Below, piece by piece: positions 1 through 5,478 of a stretch of DNA of 11,967 nt. The stretch lies in the NCBI GenBank assembly GCA_050698355.1, contig JBOHBN010000310.1:1-11967 (forward strand). The letters run 5' to 3'. Both the position numbers and the translations under genes were made by a program. Every line of letters starts with the position of its first letter. Positions within the stretch are counted from its first letter, which is position 1. The notes beneath the pieces are model-generated. The model saw nothing but the letters and a program-made list of their open reading frames with translations. It was not told where the DNA came from and ran no database searches. The DNA is from JBOHBN01 sp050698355. GTDB lineage: Bacteria; Actinomycetota; Actinomycetes; Streptosporangiales; WHST01.

Positions 1-169
1 GCAGACCAACCTCGACAACACCTGCCTGGCCTGCACCGTCCACCACCCGTACTTCGACTCCGGCGACTGGACACCCGAACTCACAGACGGACGCATCCAG
101 GTCACGCCACCCAAATGGGTCGACCCGGAGCAGAAGCCCAGAGTCAACCACCTCCACGACCCGCCCTGA
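1..169 (+). CDS. HNH endonuclease (DUF222/13E12-type), C-terminal end only
   Basis: This is an open frame entering from the left edge (codons begin at base 2) and ending at a TGA at 167-169, leaving 55 codons. The protein end reads TNLDNTCLACTVHHPYFDSG and then a tail containing PPKWVD. The pattern N-L-x-N-x-C-x-x-C-x-x-H-H followed by a W/dG/PP-W tail is the second half of the HNH nuclease motif found at the C terminus of actinobacterial DUF222/13E12-repeat proteins. These proteins occur in many copies in actinobacterial genomes and their roles are mostly unknown. The first His of the HNH motif and the DUF222 region lie outside the window. The cupin gene starts 39 bp downstream on the same strand with its own ribosome binding site, so the two need not be functionally linked. 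Family assignment is fairly firm; the biological role is not known. Confidence 0.75.
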   Translation, partial: QTNLDNTCLACTVHHPYFDSGDWTPELTDGRIQVTPPKWVDPEQKPRVNHLHDPP

Positions 170-208
170 CGAGGCGAGGAGTTGGACGTGCGGTGGGAGG
201 ATCGAGGC

Positions 209-577
209 ATGCCCAACGAAGCGATCGACCTTGCCGCGAAGATGGCGTCGTTCTCCGAGCACTGGTCGCCGAAGGTGGTAGCACGCCTGAACGACTACGA
301 GGTCAAGGTCGTCAAGCTACAAGGCGAGTTCACCTGGCACAGCCATGCGGACACCGACGAGCTGTTCTTCGTGATCGACGGTGACCTCACCGTCCAGATG
401 CGCGAGGACGACGTGTCGGTACGCGCTGGCCAGTTGTTCGTCGTTCCCCGCGGGGTGGAGCACTGCCCGATCGCGGACGGCGAGGTCCACGCCATGCTGA
501 TCGAACCCACGGGTGTGGTGAACACCGGGGACGCGGGCGGTCTCTTGACCGCCGAGTACGACGACTCGCTCACCTAG
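209..577 (+). CDS. Small cupin-fold protein (cupin_2 family)
   Basis: This encodes a 122-residue single-domain cupin. Both cupin motifs are complete. Motif 1 has H44-x-H46, E51 and G58 (sequence HSHADTDELFFVIDG). Motif 2 has G74, P80, G82 and H85 (sequence GQLFVVPRGVEH). The three His and one Glu are the usual metal ligands, so a metal-binding beta-barrel is likely. There is no second domain and no signal peptide, so it is probably cytoplasmic. It resembles COG0662-type mannose-6-phosphate-isomerase-like cupins, a family with no single function, and I cannot name the substrate. I chose ATG 209 because GGGAGG at 195-200 lies 8 bases upstream; an in-frame TTG at 182 would add nine residues but has no such site. 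The stop at 575-577 is 2 bp from the stop of the convergent methyltransferase gene. Confidence 0.88.
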   Translation: MPNEAIDLAAKMASFSEHWSPKVVARLNDYEVKVVKLQGEFTWHSHADTDELFFVIDGDLTVQMREDDVSVRAGQLFVVPRGVEHCPIADGEVHAMLIEPTGVVNTGDAGGLLTAEYDDSLT

Positions 578-579
578 CG

Positions 580-1251
580 TCAGCTCCGCCTGGTGCCGGC
601 GCCCCAGAAGAAAGGGCCAGCGGTCGGCGTTACCGCTATGTCCCAGCCCATCCGCGCGAGCCGCCGCTCGAGATCGGCCGGCCGGTAGGGCACTTTCACC
701 AATCGGTGGCTGGTGCCGTCCTTGAGCTTGCGCTTGATAACCGACGAGGACTGGCCCTCGACGAGCTCGTCACGCGTACGGTAGCCGTCGTCGGCGAAGA
801 AGACCCGCCCAGTCGGTTCCAGGCACCGGGCTACGAGCGACCAGAAGGACTCCAACCGTTCGTACGGGACATGCGACAGCCAGAAGCCGAAGAAGACGAC
901 GTCGTAGCGTCGGTCGGGTTCCCAGGTGAAGAGGTCGGCCTGAACGAAACGCACACGGTCGTCTTGCACCCGAGTCGAGGCGATGGCGAGCATCTGGGCA
1001 GAGGCGTCGACAGCAGTCACCTCGTCGGCGTGACGCAGAAGCTGGCCCGTCCACGTGCCGGGTCCGCACGCCAACTCCAGCACCTCGCCCGTCGGCGCGA
1101 AGGCGTCGAAGGCTTCGACCAGCTCGTCCCCGCCCTCGTTGCCGTCGTCACCGGCAACGAGGGCGGTAGCGCGGAGCGGCCATCTCCGGTTACATGTCCC
1201 TGTGCGTTCGTACCGCTTCACCCGCAGAACCCTGGTGGCCGCGGCTGCCAC
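580..1251 (-). CDS. Class I SAM-dependent methyltransferase, uncertain or shortened N terminus
   Basis: With GTG 1251 as start the product has 223 residues. Motif I is VLELACGPGTWTG (57-69), the ribose-binding acidic residue is D82 in VTAVDAS, a QADLF motif sits at 104-108, and YDVVFFGFWLSHVP (116-129) forms the catalytic-face strand. This fits the Methyltransf_25 class of actinobacterial SAM methyltransferases; the methyl acceptor is unknown. Relatives I recall begin with a YYRARAPEYDEWW-like segment before motif I, and that segment is not visible here. The only plausible in-frame starts are GTG 1251 and GTG 1221, neither with a good ribosome binding site, and the frame closes at a stop near 1315. 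The first 17 codons are antisense to the signal-peptide region of the divergent secreted gene. The enzyme core is certain; the start is uncertain and the gene may be 5'-truncated. Confidence 0.8.
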   Translation of the reverse strand: MAAAATRVLRVKRYERTGTCNRRWPLRATALVAGDDGNEGGDELVEAFDAFAPTGEVLELACGPGTWTGQLLRHADEVTAVDASAQMLAIASTRVQDDRVRFVQADLFTWEPDRRYDVVFFGFWLSHVPYERLESFWSLVARCLEPTGRVFFADDGYRTRDELVEGQSSSVIKRKLKDGTSHRLVKVPYRPADLERRLARMGWDIAVTPTAGPFFWGAGTRRS

Positions 1252-2371
1252 TGCCGCGCTGCTCTCGACCGTCGCCCCGGCGGCGAGCGCTCGACCGAGC
1301 AGCGATGGGCCCGGTCACGGTCCGTGGCATGCCCGGCTGCTGGGCGCGCAAGTCGTCGACAAGGGCCTCGTGGTGGACGGGACGCGCGTCGGTGAGCTGT
1401 CCTCGATCGACTACGACCGGGCGACCGGCGCGTACTACCTGGTGGCCGACGACACCGAGTCGGCACCGGCACGTTTCTACACCGCACGGATGCGAGTAGG
1501 CGTCACCGGTATCCACGACGTGCGGTTCGTTCGTGCGACCTGGCTGCGACGCTCCGACGGCACGCTGTTCCCTCCGCTGTCGTCGTCCGGTACTGAACTC
1601 GCCGATCCGGAGTCGCTGCGGCTCGACCCAACAAGCCGCACCCTCTACTGGGGGAGCGAGGGCAAGCGGGTCGTGCCGGAGCAGGGCAAGCCCCAGCTCG
1701 TCGACCCGTGGGTACGCCAGGCGAGCCTGTCCGGCACGTACCTGCGGGAACTGCGCCTGCCGCGCGACGAGCGGATGAGTGCCGAGCCGACCGGCCCGCG
1801 GGACAACCTCGTGTTCGAGGGGCTCACCCTCAGCACCGACCACCGGTGGGTGGTCGCGTCCGACGAGGGCGCGCTGTACCAGGACGGGCCGATCGCGACC
1901 GTGAAGCACGGCGCGACGAACCGGATCACGTGGTGGAACAAGCGCAGGGGCCGCGCGGTGAAGCAGCTCGCCTACCCCCTCAGCAGGATCCCGAAGGCAC
2001 CGAGGCCGTCGACGGCGTCGGCGGACAACGGGATCAGCGCACTGCTCGCCGTCGACCGGCACCACTACCTGGTCGTCGAACGGTCGTATGCGAGCGGGGT
2101 CGGCAACACCATCCGGGTCTTCGAGATCGACACGCGCGGCGCGACCAACGTCCTGCACCGGGAGTCGTTGAGCGACGGTCACTACCGCCCGGTCAGCAAG
2201 CGACTCGTCGTTGACCTCGGCACGATCGGGCTCGACCACCTGGACAACATCGAGGGCGTCACCTGGGGACCGCGGCTACCAACGGGGGAGCGGACGCTGG
2301 TCTTCGTCTCCGACGACAACTTCAACGACTCCCAGGTCACCCAGCTCGTCGCTGTGGCGGTACGGCCCTGA
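1202..2371 (+). CDS. Secreted 'esterase-like activity of phytase' family protein
   Basis: This 389-residue protein has a clear export signal: n-region RSYRFTRR, a hydrophobic Ala/Leu core at 10-24, and a likely signal-peptidase site after ASA at 28-30. The TRRTLV segment is a possible but non-canonical twin-arginine motif. The mature part matches the esterase-like phytase family (PF13449) in its repeated beta-propeller-like strands: GELSSIDYD (64-72), ADPESLRLD (134-142), NLVFEGLTLS (202-211), ISALLAVD (278-285) and DNIEGVTWG (348-356). It is probably an extracytoplasmic hydrolase; phosphate-ester chemistry is the family label, not something I can show here. I chose GTG 1202 because it directly precedes the n-region; the frame stays open upstream but codes low-complexity sequence. 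No strong Shine-Dalgarno is visible. Its 5' end overlaps the divergent methyltransferase frame by up to 50 bp. Confidence 0.85.
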   Translation: MRSYRFTRRTLVAAAATAALLSTVAPAASARPSSDGPGHGPWHARLLGAQVVDKGLVVDGTRVGELSSIDYDRATGAYYLVADDTESAPARFYTARMRVGVTGIHDVRFVRATWLRRSDGTLFPPLSSSGTELADPESLRLDPTSRTLYWGSEGKRVVPEQGKPQLVDPWVRQASLSGTYLRELRLPRDERMSAEPTGPRDNLVFEGLTLSTDHRWVVASDEGALYQDGPIATVKHGATNRITWWNKRRGRAVKQLAYPLSRIPKAPRPSTASADNGISALLAVDRHHYLVVERSYASGVGNTIRVFEIDTRGATNVLHRESLSDGHYRPVSKRLVVDLGTIGLDHLDNIEGVTWGPRLPTGERTLVFVSDDNFNDSQVTQLVAVAVRP

Positions 2372-2391
2372 GCCGCTCGGTCAGCCGTGCG

Positions 2392-2913
2392 ATGCGGTTG
2401 GACGAGGCGCTACCGCGCTGGCACCACTGCGAACGCCACCAGATTGCGGTGTCCGCCCCGCCGCCCGCCGTGCTGAACGCCGCCGAGCAGGTGACCTGGC
2501 GGGAGGTACCGCTCTTCCGGGCACTCATGAACGTACGCTTTCCGGGCAGCGCTCTCCCGGGCGACGCTCCGGTGCTCGATTGGTTCGTCCGCACGGGTTT
2601 CACGGTCCTGGATCGTACGGAGGACGAGCTGCTCGTCGGCTCCCTGCAACCCGTCACGCGCGGCGTGCCCGCTGTCGACCTCGCCGGCCTCGAACCTGCG
2701 GGCTTCCGCGCGTTCGACCGGCCGGGTTACGCCAAGATCGCCTTCAACTTCCGGTGCACCGGCAAGGTGCTGAGCACGGAGACGCGGGTGCTGGCCACCG
2801 ACCCACGCGCGCGGCGGGTGTTCGGTGCGTACTGGCTCGCGATCCGGGCTGGCAGCGGGATCATCCGGCACGTCTGGCTGCGTGCGATCCGGCGCCGCGC
2901 CAGTCGGGGTTAG
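2392..2913 (+). CDS. Uncharacterised actinobacterial protein, SRPBCC-like
   Basis: This encodes 173 residues, soluble, with no signal peptide. The layout (opening MRLDEALPRW, then a segment with AAEQVTWREVPLFRALMNVR, then FNFRCTGKV, STETRVLATDPRARRVFGAY and an Arg-rich end IIRHVWLRAIRRRA) matches a hypothetical family common in actinobacteria that is sometimes labelled SRPBCC/START-like. I assign that label from memory with low confidence and know no tested function. ATG 2392 has no Shine-Dalgarno and lies 20 bp after the stop of the secreted phytase-like gene, so expression is probably by read-through and translational coupling. Its last 53 bp overlap the 3' end of the convergent membrane-protein gene. 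Confidence 0.7.
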   Translation: MRLDEALPRWHHCERHQIAVSAPPPAVLNAAEQVTWREVPLFRALMNVRFPGSALPGDAPVLDWFVRTGFTVLDRTEDELLVGSLQPVTRGVPAVDLAGLEPAGFRAFDRPGYAKIAFNFRCTGKVLSTETRVLATDPRARRVFGAYWLAIRAGSGIIRHVWLRAIRRRASRG

Positions 2914-3223
2914 TGAGCTGCGCGACCCACCGGTGTTGCCCCGCACGGGCCGCACGCGTCACCGCGTACTCGTCGCCCGGTGGGCCGGCGCTGTCGACCT
3001 GGGCCGCGGCGAGTGCGGCAAGGAGCACGCCCGCGAGAATGCACAGCGTGACCGCCCACACCAGCGCGCGGAACACGGCCACGGCCGCGAGGGCACGTAC
3101 GACTATGGCGACGACCGCGACGAGGAACAGGCCGGCGGACAGCATGCCCGCCATCACCACGGCCAGGTAAGCCCCTGCCGAGCCCGGCAGCGCCAGCACG
3201 CACCCGCATCCGACACCGTTCAT
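2861..3223 (-). CDS. Small membrane protein with two predicted transmembrane helices
   Basis: This encodes 120 residues. Hydrophobic segments lie at about 17-42 (LAVVMAGMLSAGLFLVAVVA core) and 49-75 (ALVWAVTLCILAGVLLAA core), separated by only a few residues around R43. A polar, Arg-rich C-terminal tail follows (79-120). The start is well supported: AGGAGG (3236-3231 on this strand) is 7 bases upstream of ATG 3223. I do not recognise the family. The size and two-helix hairpin resemble the small hydrophobic Spd-type proteins found beside GntR regulators on actinomycete conjugative elements, but no other transfer gene is present, so that is only a suggestion. It is divergent from the GntR gene, with palindromes in between, so it is the most likely regulatory target. 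Its C-terminal coding end overlaps the convergent 2392-2913 gene by 53 bp. Confidence 0.7.
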   Translation of the reverse strand: MNGVGCGCVLALPGSAGAYLAVVMAGMLSAGLFLVAVVAIVVRALAAVAVFRALVWAVTLCILAGVLLAALAAAQVDSAGPPGDEYAVTRAARAGQHRWVAQLTNPDWRGAGSHAARRAG

Positions 3224-3234
3224 CGGTCATCCTC

Positions 3235-3252
3235 CTGTCTGTGTACAGACAG
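3235..3252. promoter_or_regulatory. Inverted repeat at the membrane-protein ribosome binding site
   Basis: CTGTCTGTGTACAGACAG is a perfect 8-bp inverted repeat with a 2-base centre. It sits immediately upstream of, and shares two bases with, the AGGAGG of the minus-strand membrane-protein gene. It could be a DNA operator for the divergent GntR protein, or form a hairpin in the leader mRNA next to the ribosome binding site. The symmetry is seen directly; the function is inferred. Confidence 0.5.
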
Positions 3253-3268
3253 ACACCTGCCCTACCCG

Positions 3269-3282
3269 CCTCACTAGTGAGG
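3269..3282. promoter_or_regulatory. 14-bp perfect palindrome, candidate GntR operator
   Basis: CCTCACTAGTGAGG is perfectly symmetric and lies between the divergent membrane-protein and GntR genes. A possible minus-strand -10 box (TAGTGT, 3291-3286) lies just upstream, which would place the palindrome about at the transcription start. That is a usual place for a repressor to act. Half-sites of this size suit a dimeric GntR protein, but the sequence does not match a published consensus that I can name. Confidence 0.5.
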
Positions 3283-3287
3283 TTTAC

Positions 3288-3325
3288 ACTAACACCCTGG
3301 CCCGCTAGAGAGGTGCTGGGTTAGT
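3288..3325. repeat. Interrupted inverted repeat ACTAAC / GTTAGT upstream of the GntR gene
   Basis: ACTAAC at 3288-3293 is matched by its reverse complement GTTAGT at 3320-3325, with 26 bases between. The repeat brackets the region just upstream of the GntR promoter. It may be a pair of distal half-sites; six-base repeats also arise by chance. Confidence 0.25.
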
Positions 3326-3337
3326 ACGGTGACGTGC

Positions 3338-3343
3338 TACAGT
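3338..3343 (+). promoter_or_regulatory. Candidate -10 box of the GntR gene (leaderless start)
   Basis: TACAGT fits the actinobacterial TAnnnT -10 consensus and ends 6 bases before GTG 3350. This would place transcription initiation at or near the start codon. No Shine-Dalgarno precedes GTG 3350. No convincing -35 box is visible. Confidence 0.4.
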
Positions 3344-3349
3344 CCACTC

Positions 3350-4090
3350 GTGAGCATCGACTGGACCGATCCACGCTCGCCATCGCGTCAGATCGCCGAT
3401 GCACTGGGGGACGCCATCCGCCAGGGCGAGTTCCAACCCGGGAGCAGGTTGCCGTCAGAGCGACAGCTCGTCGAGCGGTACGGGACGGCGCCGCAGACGG
3501 CCAGGCAGGCGATCAGCCTGCTCAAGTCCGAGGGCCTGGTCGTCGGCATGCCCGGTCGCGGCATCTTCGTTCGCGAGCGTCGGTCTCCGGTGCACGTGGG
3601 GTCGGACAGGTACACCAGGTGGTTCCAGGGCCAGACCGAGACGGAGCTGCCGTGGGAGGAGGAGATAGTCCAGCTCGCCGAGGTGCCGGCGCCGCAGCGC
3701 ATCGCCGAGGTGTTCGAGATCGACCCCGGCACCCCCGTGTTCCTCCGGCGGCGACGCATCTGGCTCGAGGGCACACCGACCCAGCTCGACGACAGCTACT
3801 ACCGGCTCGAGGTCGTCCGCGGCACCCCGCTCGTGGAAGGCACCACCGGGCCAGGTGGCAGCTACGCCGTCCTCGAGGAGTACGGGTACCAGCTGACCCG
3901 TATCCGCGAAGACATCAAGCTACGGATGCCGAGCCCCGAAGAGGTCAGGTCGCTGCGGCTGGACAAGGGCGTTCCGGTGGCGGAGCTCCACCGGGTCGCG
4001 CTCACCGACAATGGTCCGCTCGAGGTCTTCAACGCCGTGCTCGACGGCGACCGGCACATCTTCTCGTACGCGTTCCCCGCGCCGGCGTGA
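3350..4090 (+). CDS. GntR-family transcriptional regulator, HutC subfamily (UTRA domain)
   Basis: This encodes 246 residues from GTG 3350. The N-terminal winged helix-turn-helix spans about 12-76 and is typical: QIADALGDAIRQGEFQPGSR, LPSERQLVERYG, TARQAISLLKSEGLV and GRGIFV. Residues 95-241 form a UTRA effector-binding domain (PVFLRRRRIW, LDDSYYRLEVV, LRLDKGVPVAELHRVAL, EVFNAVLDGDRHIFSY). It should bind DNA as a dimer and release it when a small ligand binds; the ligand is unknown. An in-frame GTG at 3329 would add MTCYSPL, which does not look like the family. I prefer 3350 because TACAGT at 3338-3343 lies 6 bases upstream as a -10 box, which suggests a leaderless message. The gene ends 2 bp from the stop of the convergent tldE-like gene. 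The divergent membrane-protein gene is its probable target. Confidence 0.9.
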   Translation: MSIDWTDPRSPSRQIADALGDAIRQGEFQPGSRLPSERQLVERYGTAPQTARQAISLLKSEGLVVGMPGRGIFVRERRSPVHVGSDRYTRWFQGQTETELPWEEEIVQLAEVPAPQRIAEVFEIDPGTPVFLRRRRIWLEGTPTQLDDSYYRLEVVRGTPLVEGTTGPGGSYAVLEEYGYQLTRIREDIKLRMPSPEEVRSLRLDKGVPVAELHRVALTDNGPLEVFNAVLDGDRHIFSYAFPAPA

Positions 4091-4092
4091 AG

Positions 4093-5478
4093 TCAGGACG
4101 CGTCGCTTACGGTACTCATGTTGAAGTCGGGCACCCGCAACGCCGGCATGGCGGTACGGGAGAAGTAGTCGCCGAACTCGCGGCCCAGCGCCGGCTCCGT
4201 GCGACCCACCTCGGTGATGCGGGAGAGCAGGCCGACCGGGCTCTCGTTGAACCGGAAGTTGTTCACCGCGCCGGTGACCTCACCGTTCTCGACGAGGTAG
4301 ACGCCGTCGCGGGTGAGCCCGGTGAGCAGCAGCGTCTGCGGGTCGACGACCCGGATGTACCACAGGCAGGTGAGCAACAGGCCGCGTTCGGTGCCCGCGA
4401 CGAGCTCGTCCACGCCCTTGCTGCCCCCGCCGTCGGCGACCAGGTTGTCCACGAACGGCGTCGTCGGAAGGTCGGTTATTGCCGCTGAGTGGCGGGTCTG
4501 GAGCAACGCGCCAAGCGTGCCGCTGTCGATCCAGTTGACCCGCCCGGTGGGCAGGCCGTTGTCGAACACCGACTGCTCCGCGCTGGAGCCGTGCGCCACC
4601 AGGAACGGGCAGCATTCCAACCCGGGCGAGGCCGGGTCGGAGTAGAGCGTCAGCGGGACGTCGGTGAGCCGCTCGCCGACCCTGGTGCCGCCACCCGTCC
4701 TGGCGAAGGCCGTACGGCCGTCGGCGGCGTCGCGCGCTGCGGCGTACATGTAGACGTTGAACAGCAGGTCGGCGACCGTGGACGGCGGGAGCAGCGTCTC
4801 GTAGCGCCCGGCGGGCAGATCGACACGCCGCTCCGCCCAACCGAGCCTGGTTCGCACCTCGGCGTCGAGCGCGGTCACATCGACGTCGGTGAAGTCGCGC
4901 GTGCTCGTGCCCGCCCATGCCGACCTGCTGTAGTCCGGCGACTTGCCATTGAGCTCGAAGGTGCCGGTCGGCTGGTCGTGTCGCAGCCGCAGGCCGGTCG
5001 TGGAGCCGAGGTAGGTGGTGCGCTGCTCGTGCTCCGCGTAGCCGAACAGCAGCCGCCGCTCCGACTCGGCGCGTCTGAACGTGTCACCGAGCGCGGGAGC
5101 GACCGAGTCGAACACCGCGGCCGAGGTCTCCGCCGGAGGCGCTTCCCATGCTCCGCCGTTGGGCGCGTCAGCGGGCTGTACCAGCGGTTGCGCGTCGTCG
5201 GACGGGCCGCTCTCGCGGGCGGCCTCCTCGGCCGCGCGGACGAGGGGCTCGAGGTCCTCGCCGGTGGCGCCGCTGCGCGAAACCACACCGGCCGCCGTAC
5301 CCTGCTTGCCGCCGACGGTCGCGATGACGGTCAGCGCGCGTGAGCGGGTGACGCCGTTGGTGGTGAGGGAGTTGCCGGCCCAGCGCAGGTTCGCCGTGCT
5401 CTGCTCGTCCGCGATGGCCACGAGCCCGTCGGCGCGGGACAGCGCGAGCGCCCGCTCCACCGTCTCTTGCGGAGTCAC
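4093..5478 (-). CDS. tldE: TldE/PmbA-family metalloprotease subunit
   Basis: This encodes 461 residues, the usual size for the TldE (PmbA) partner of TldD. There is no HExxxH motif, as expected, because in E. coli the zinc site is on TldD and TldE is the partner subunit of the heterodimer. Family features include an N-terminal LRWAGNSLTTNGV segment, LTLYSDPASPG before the core, and a C-terminal VDNLVADGGGSKGVDELVAG and LLLTCLWYIRVVDPQTLLLTG region that includes GLTRDGVYLVENGEVTGAV. E. coli TldD/TldE degrades unfolded peptides and removes leaders in microcin B17 maturation and CcdA turnover; the substrate here is unknown. The start is GTG 5478, which overlaps the tldD stop as GTGA and has GGAGGG about 7 bases upstream, so the two are translationally coupled. 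It ends 2 bp from the GntR stop. Confidence 0.9.
   Translation of the reverse strand: MTPQETVERALALSRADGLVAIADEQSTANLRWAGNSLTTNGVTRSRALTVIATVGGKQGTAAGVVSRSGATGEDLEPLVRAAEEAARESGPSDDAQPLVQPADAPNGGAWEAPPAETSAAVFDSVAPALGDTFRRAESERRLLFGYAEHEQRTTYLGSTTGLRLRHDQPTGTFELNGKSPDYSRSAWAGTSTRDFTDVDVTALDAEVRTRLGWAERRVDLPAGRYETLLPPSTVADLLFNVYMYAAARDAADGRTAFARTGGGTRVGERLTDVPLTLYSDPASPGLECCPFLVAHGSSAEQSVFDNGLPTGRVNWIDSGTLGALLQTRHSAAITDLPTTPFVDNLVADGGGSKGVDELVAGTERGLLLTCLWYIRVVDPQTLLLTGLTRDGVYLVENGEVTGAVNNFRFNESPVGLLSRITEVGRTEPALGREFGDYFSRTAMPALRVPDFNMSTVSDAS

Noticed and set aside
1190..2239. 349-aa minus-strand open frame opposite the phytase-like gene
   Set aside because: Composition is Arg/Val/Asp-rich with no recognisable domain. 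It is the antisense shadow of a gene with a clear signal peptide and family match.
2910..3230. Alternative 106-aa minus-strand frame from ATG 3230
   Set aside because: The AGGAGG abuts this ATG with no spacing, and the product is Arg/Gly-rich. The frame from ATG 3223 has correct spacing and two clear hydrophobic helices.
3329..3349. Upstream GTG start of the GntR gene
   Set aside because: The added residues do not resemble the family N terminus, and a likely -10 box lies inside them.
3334..4488. 384-aa plus-strand open frame spanning the GntR and tldE regions
   Set aside because: It is an out-of-frame shadow of the GntR gene and antisense to tldE, very rich in Arg/Ala/Gly, with no domain.
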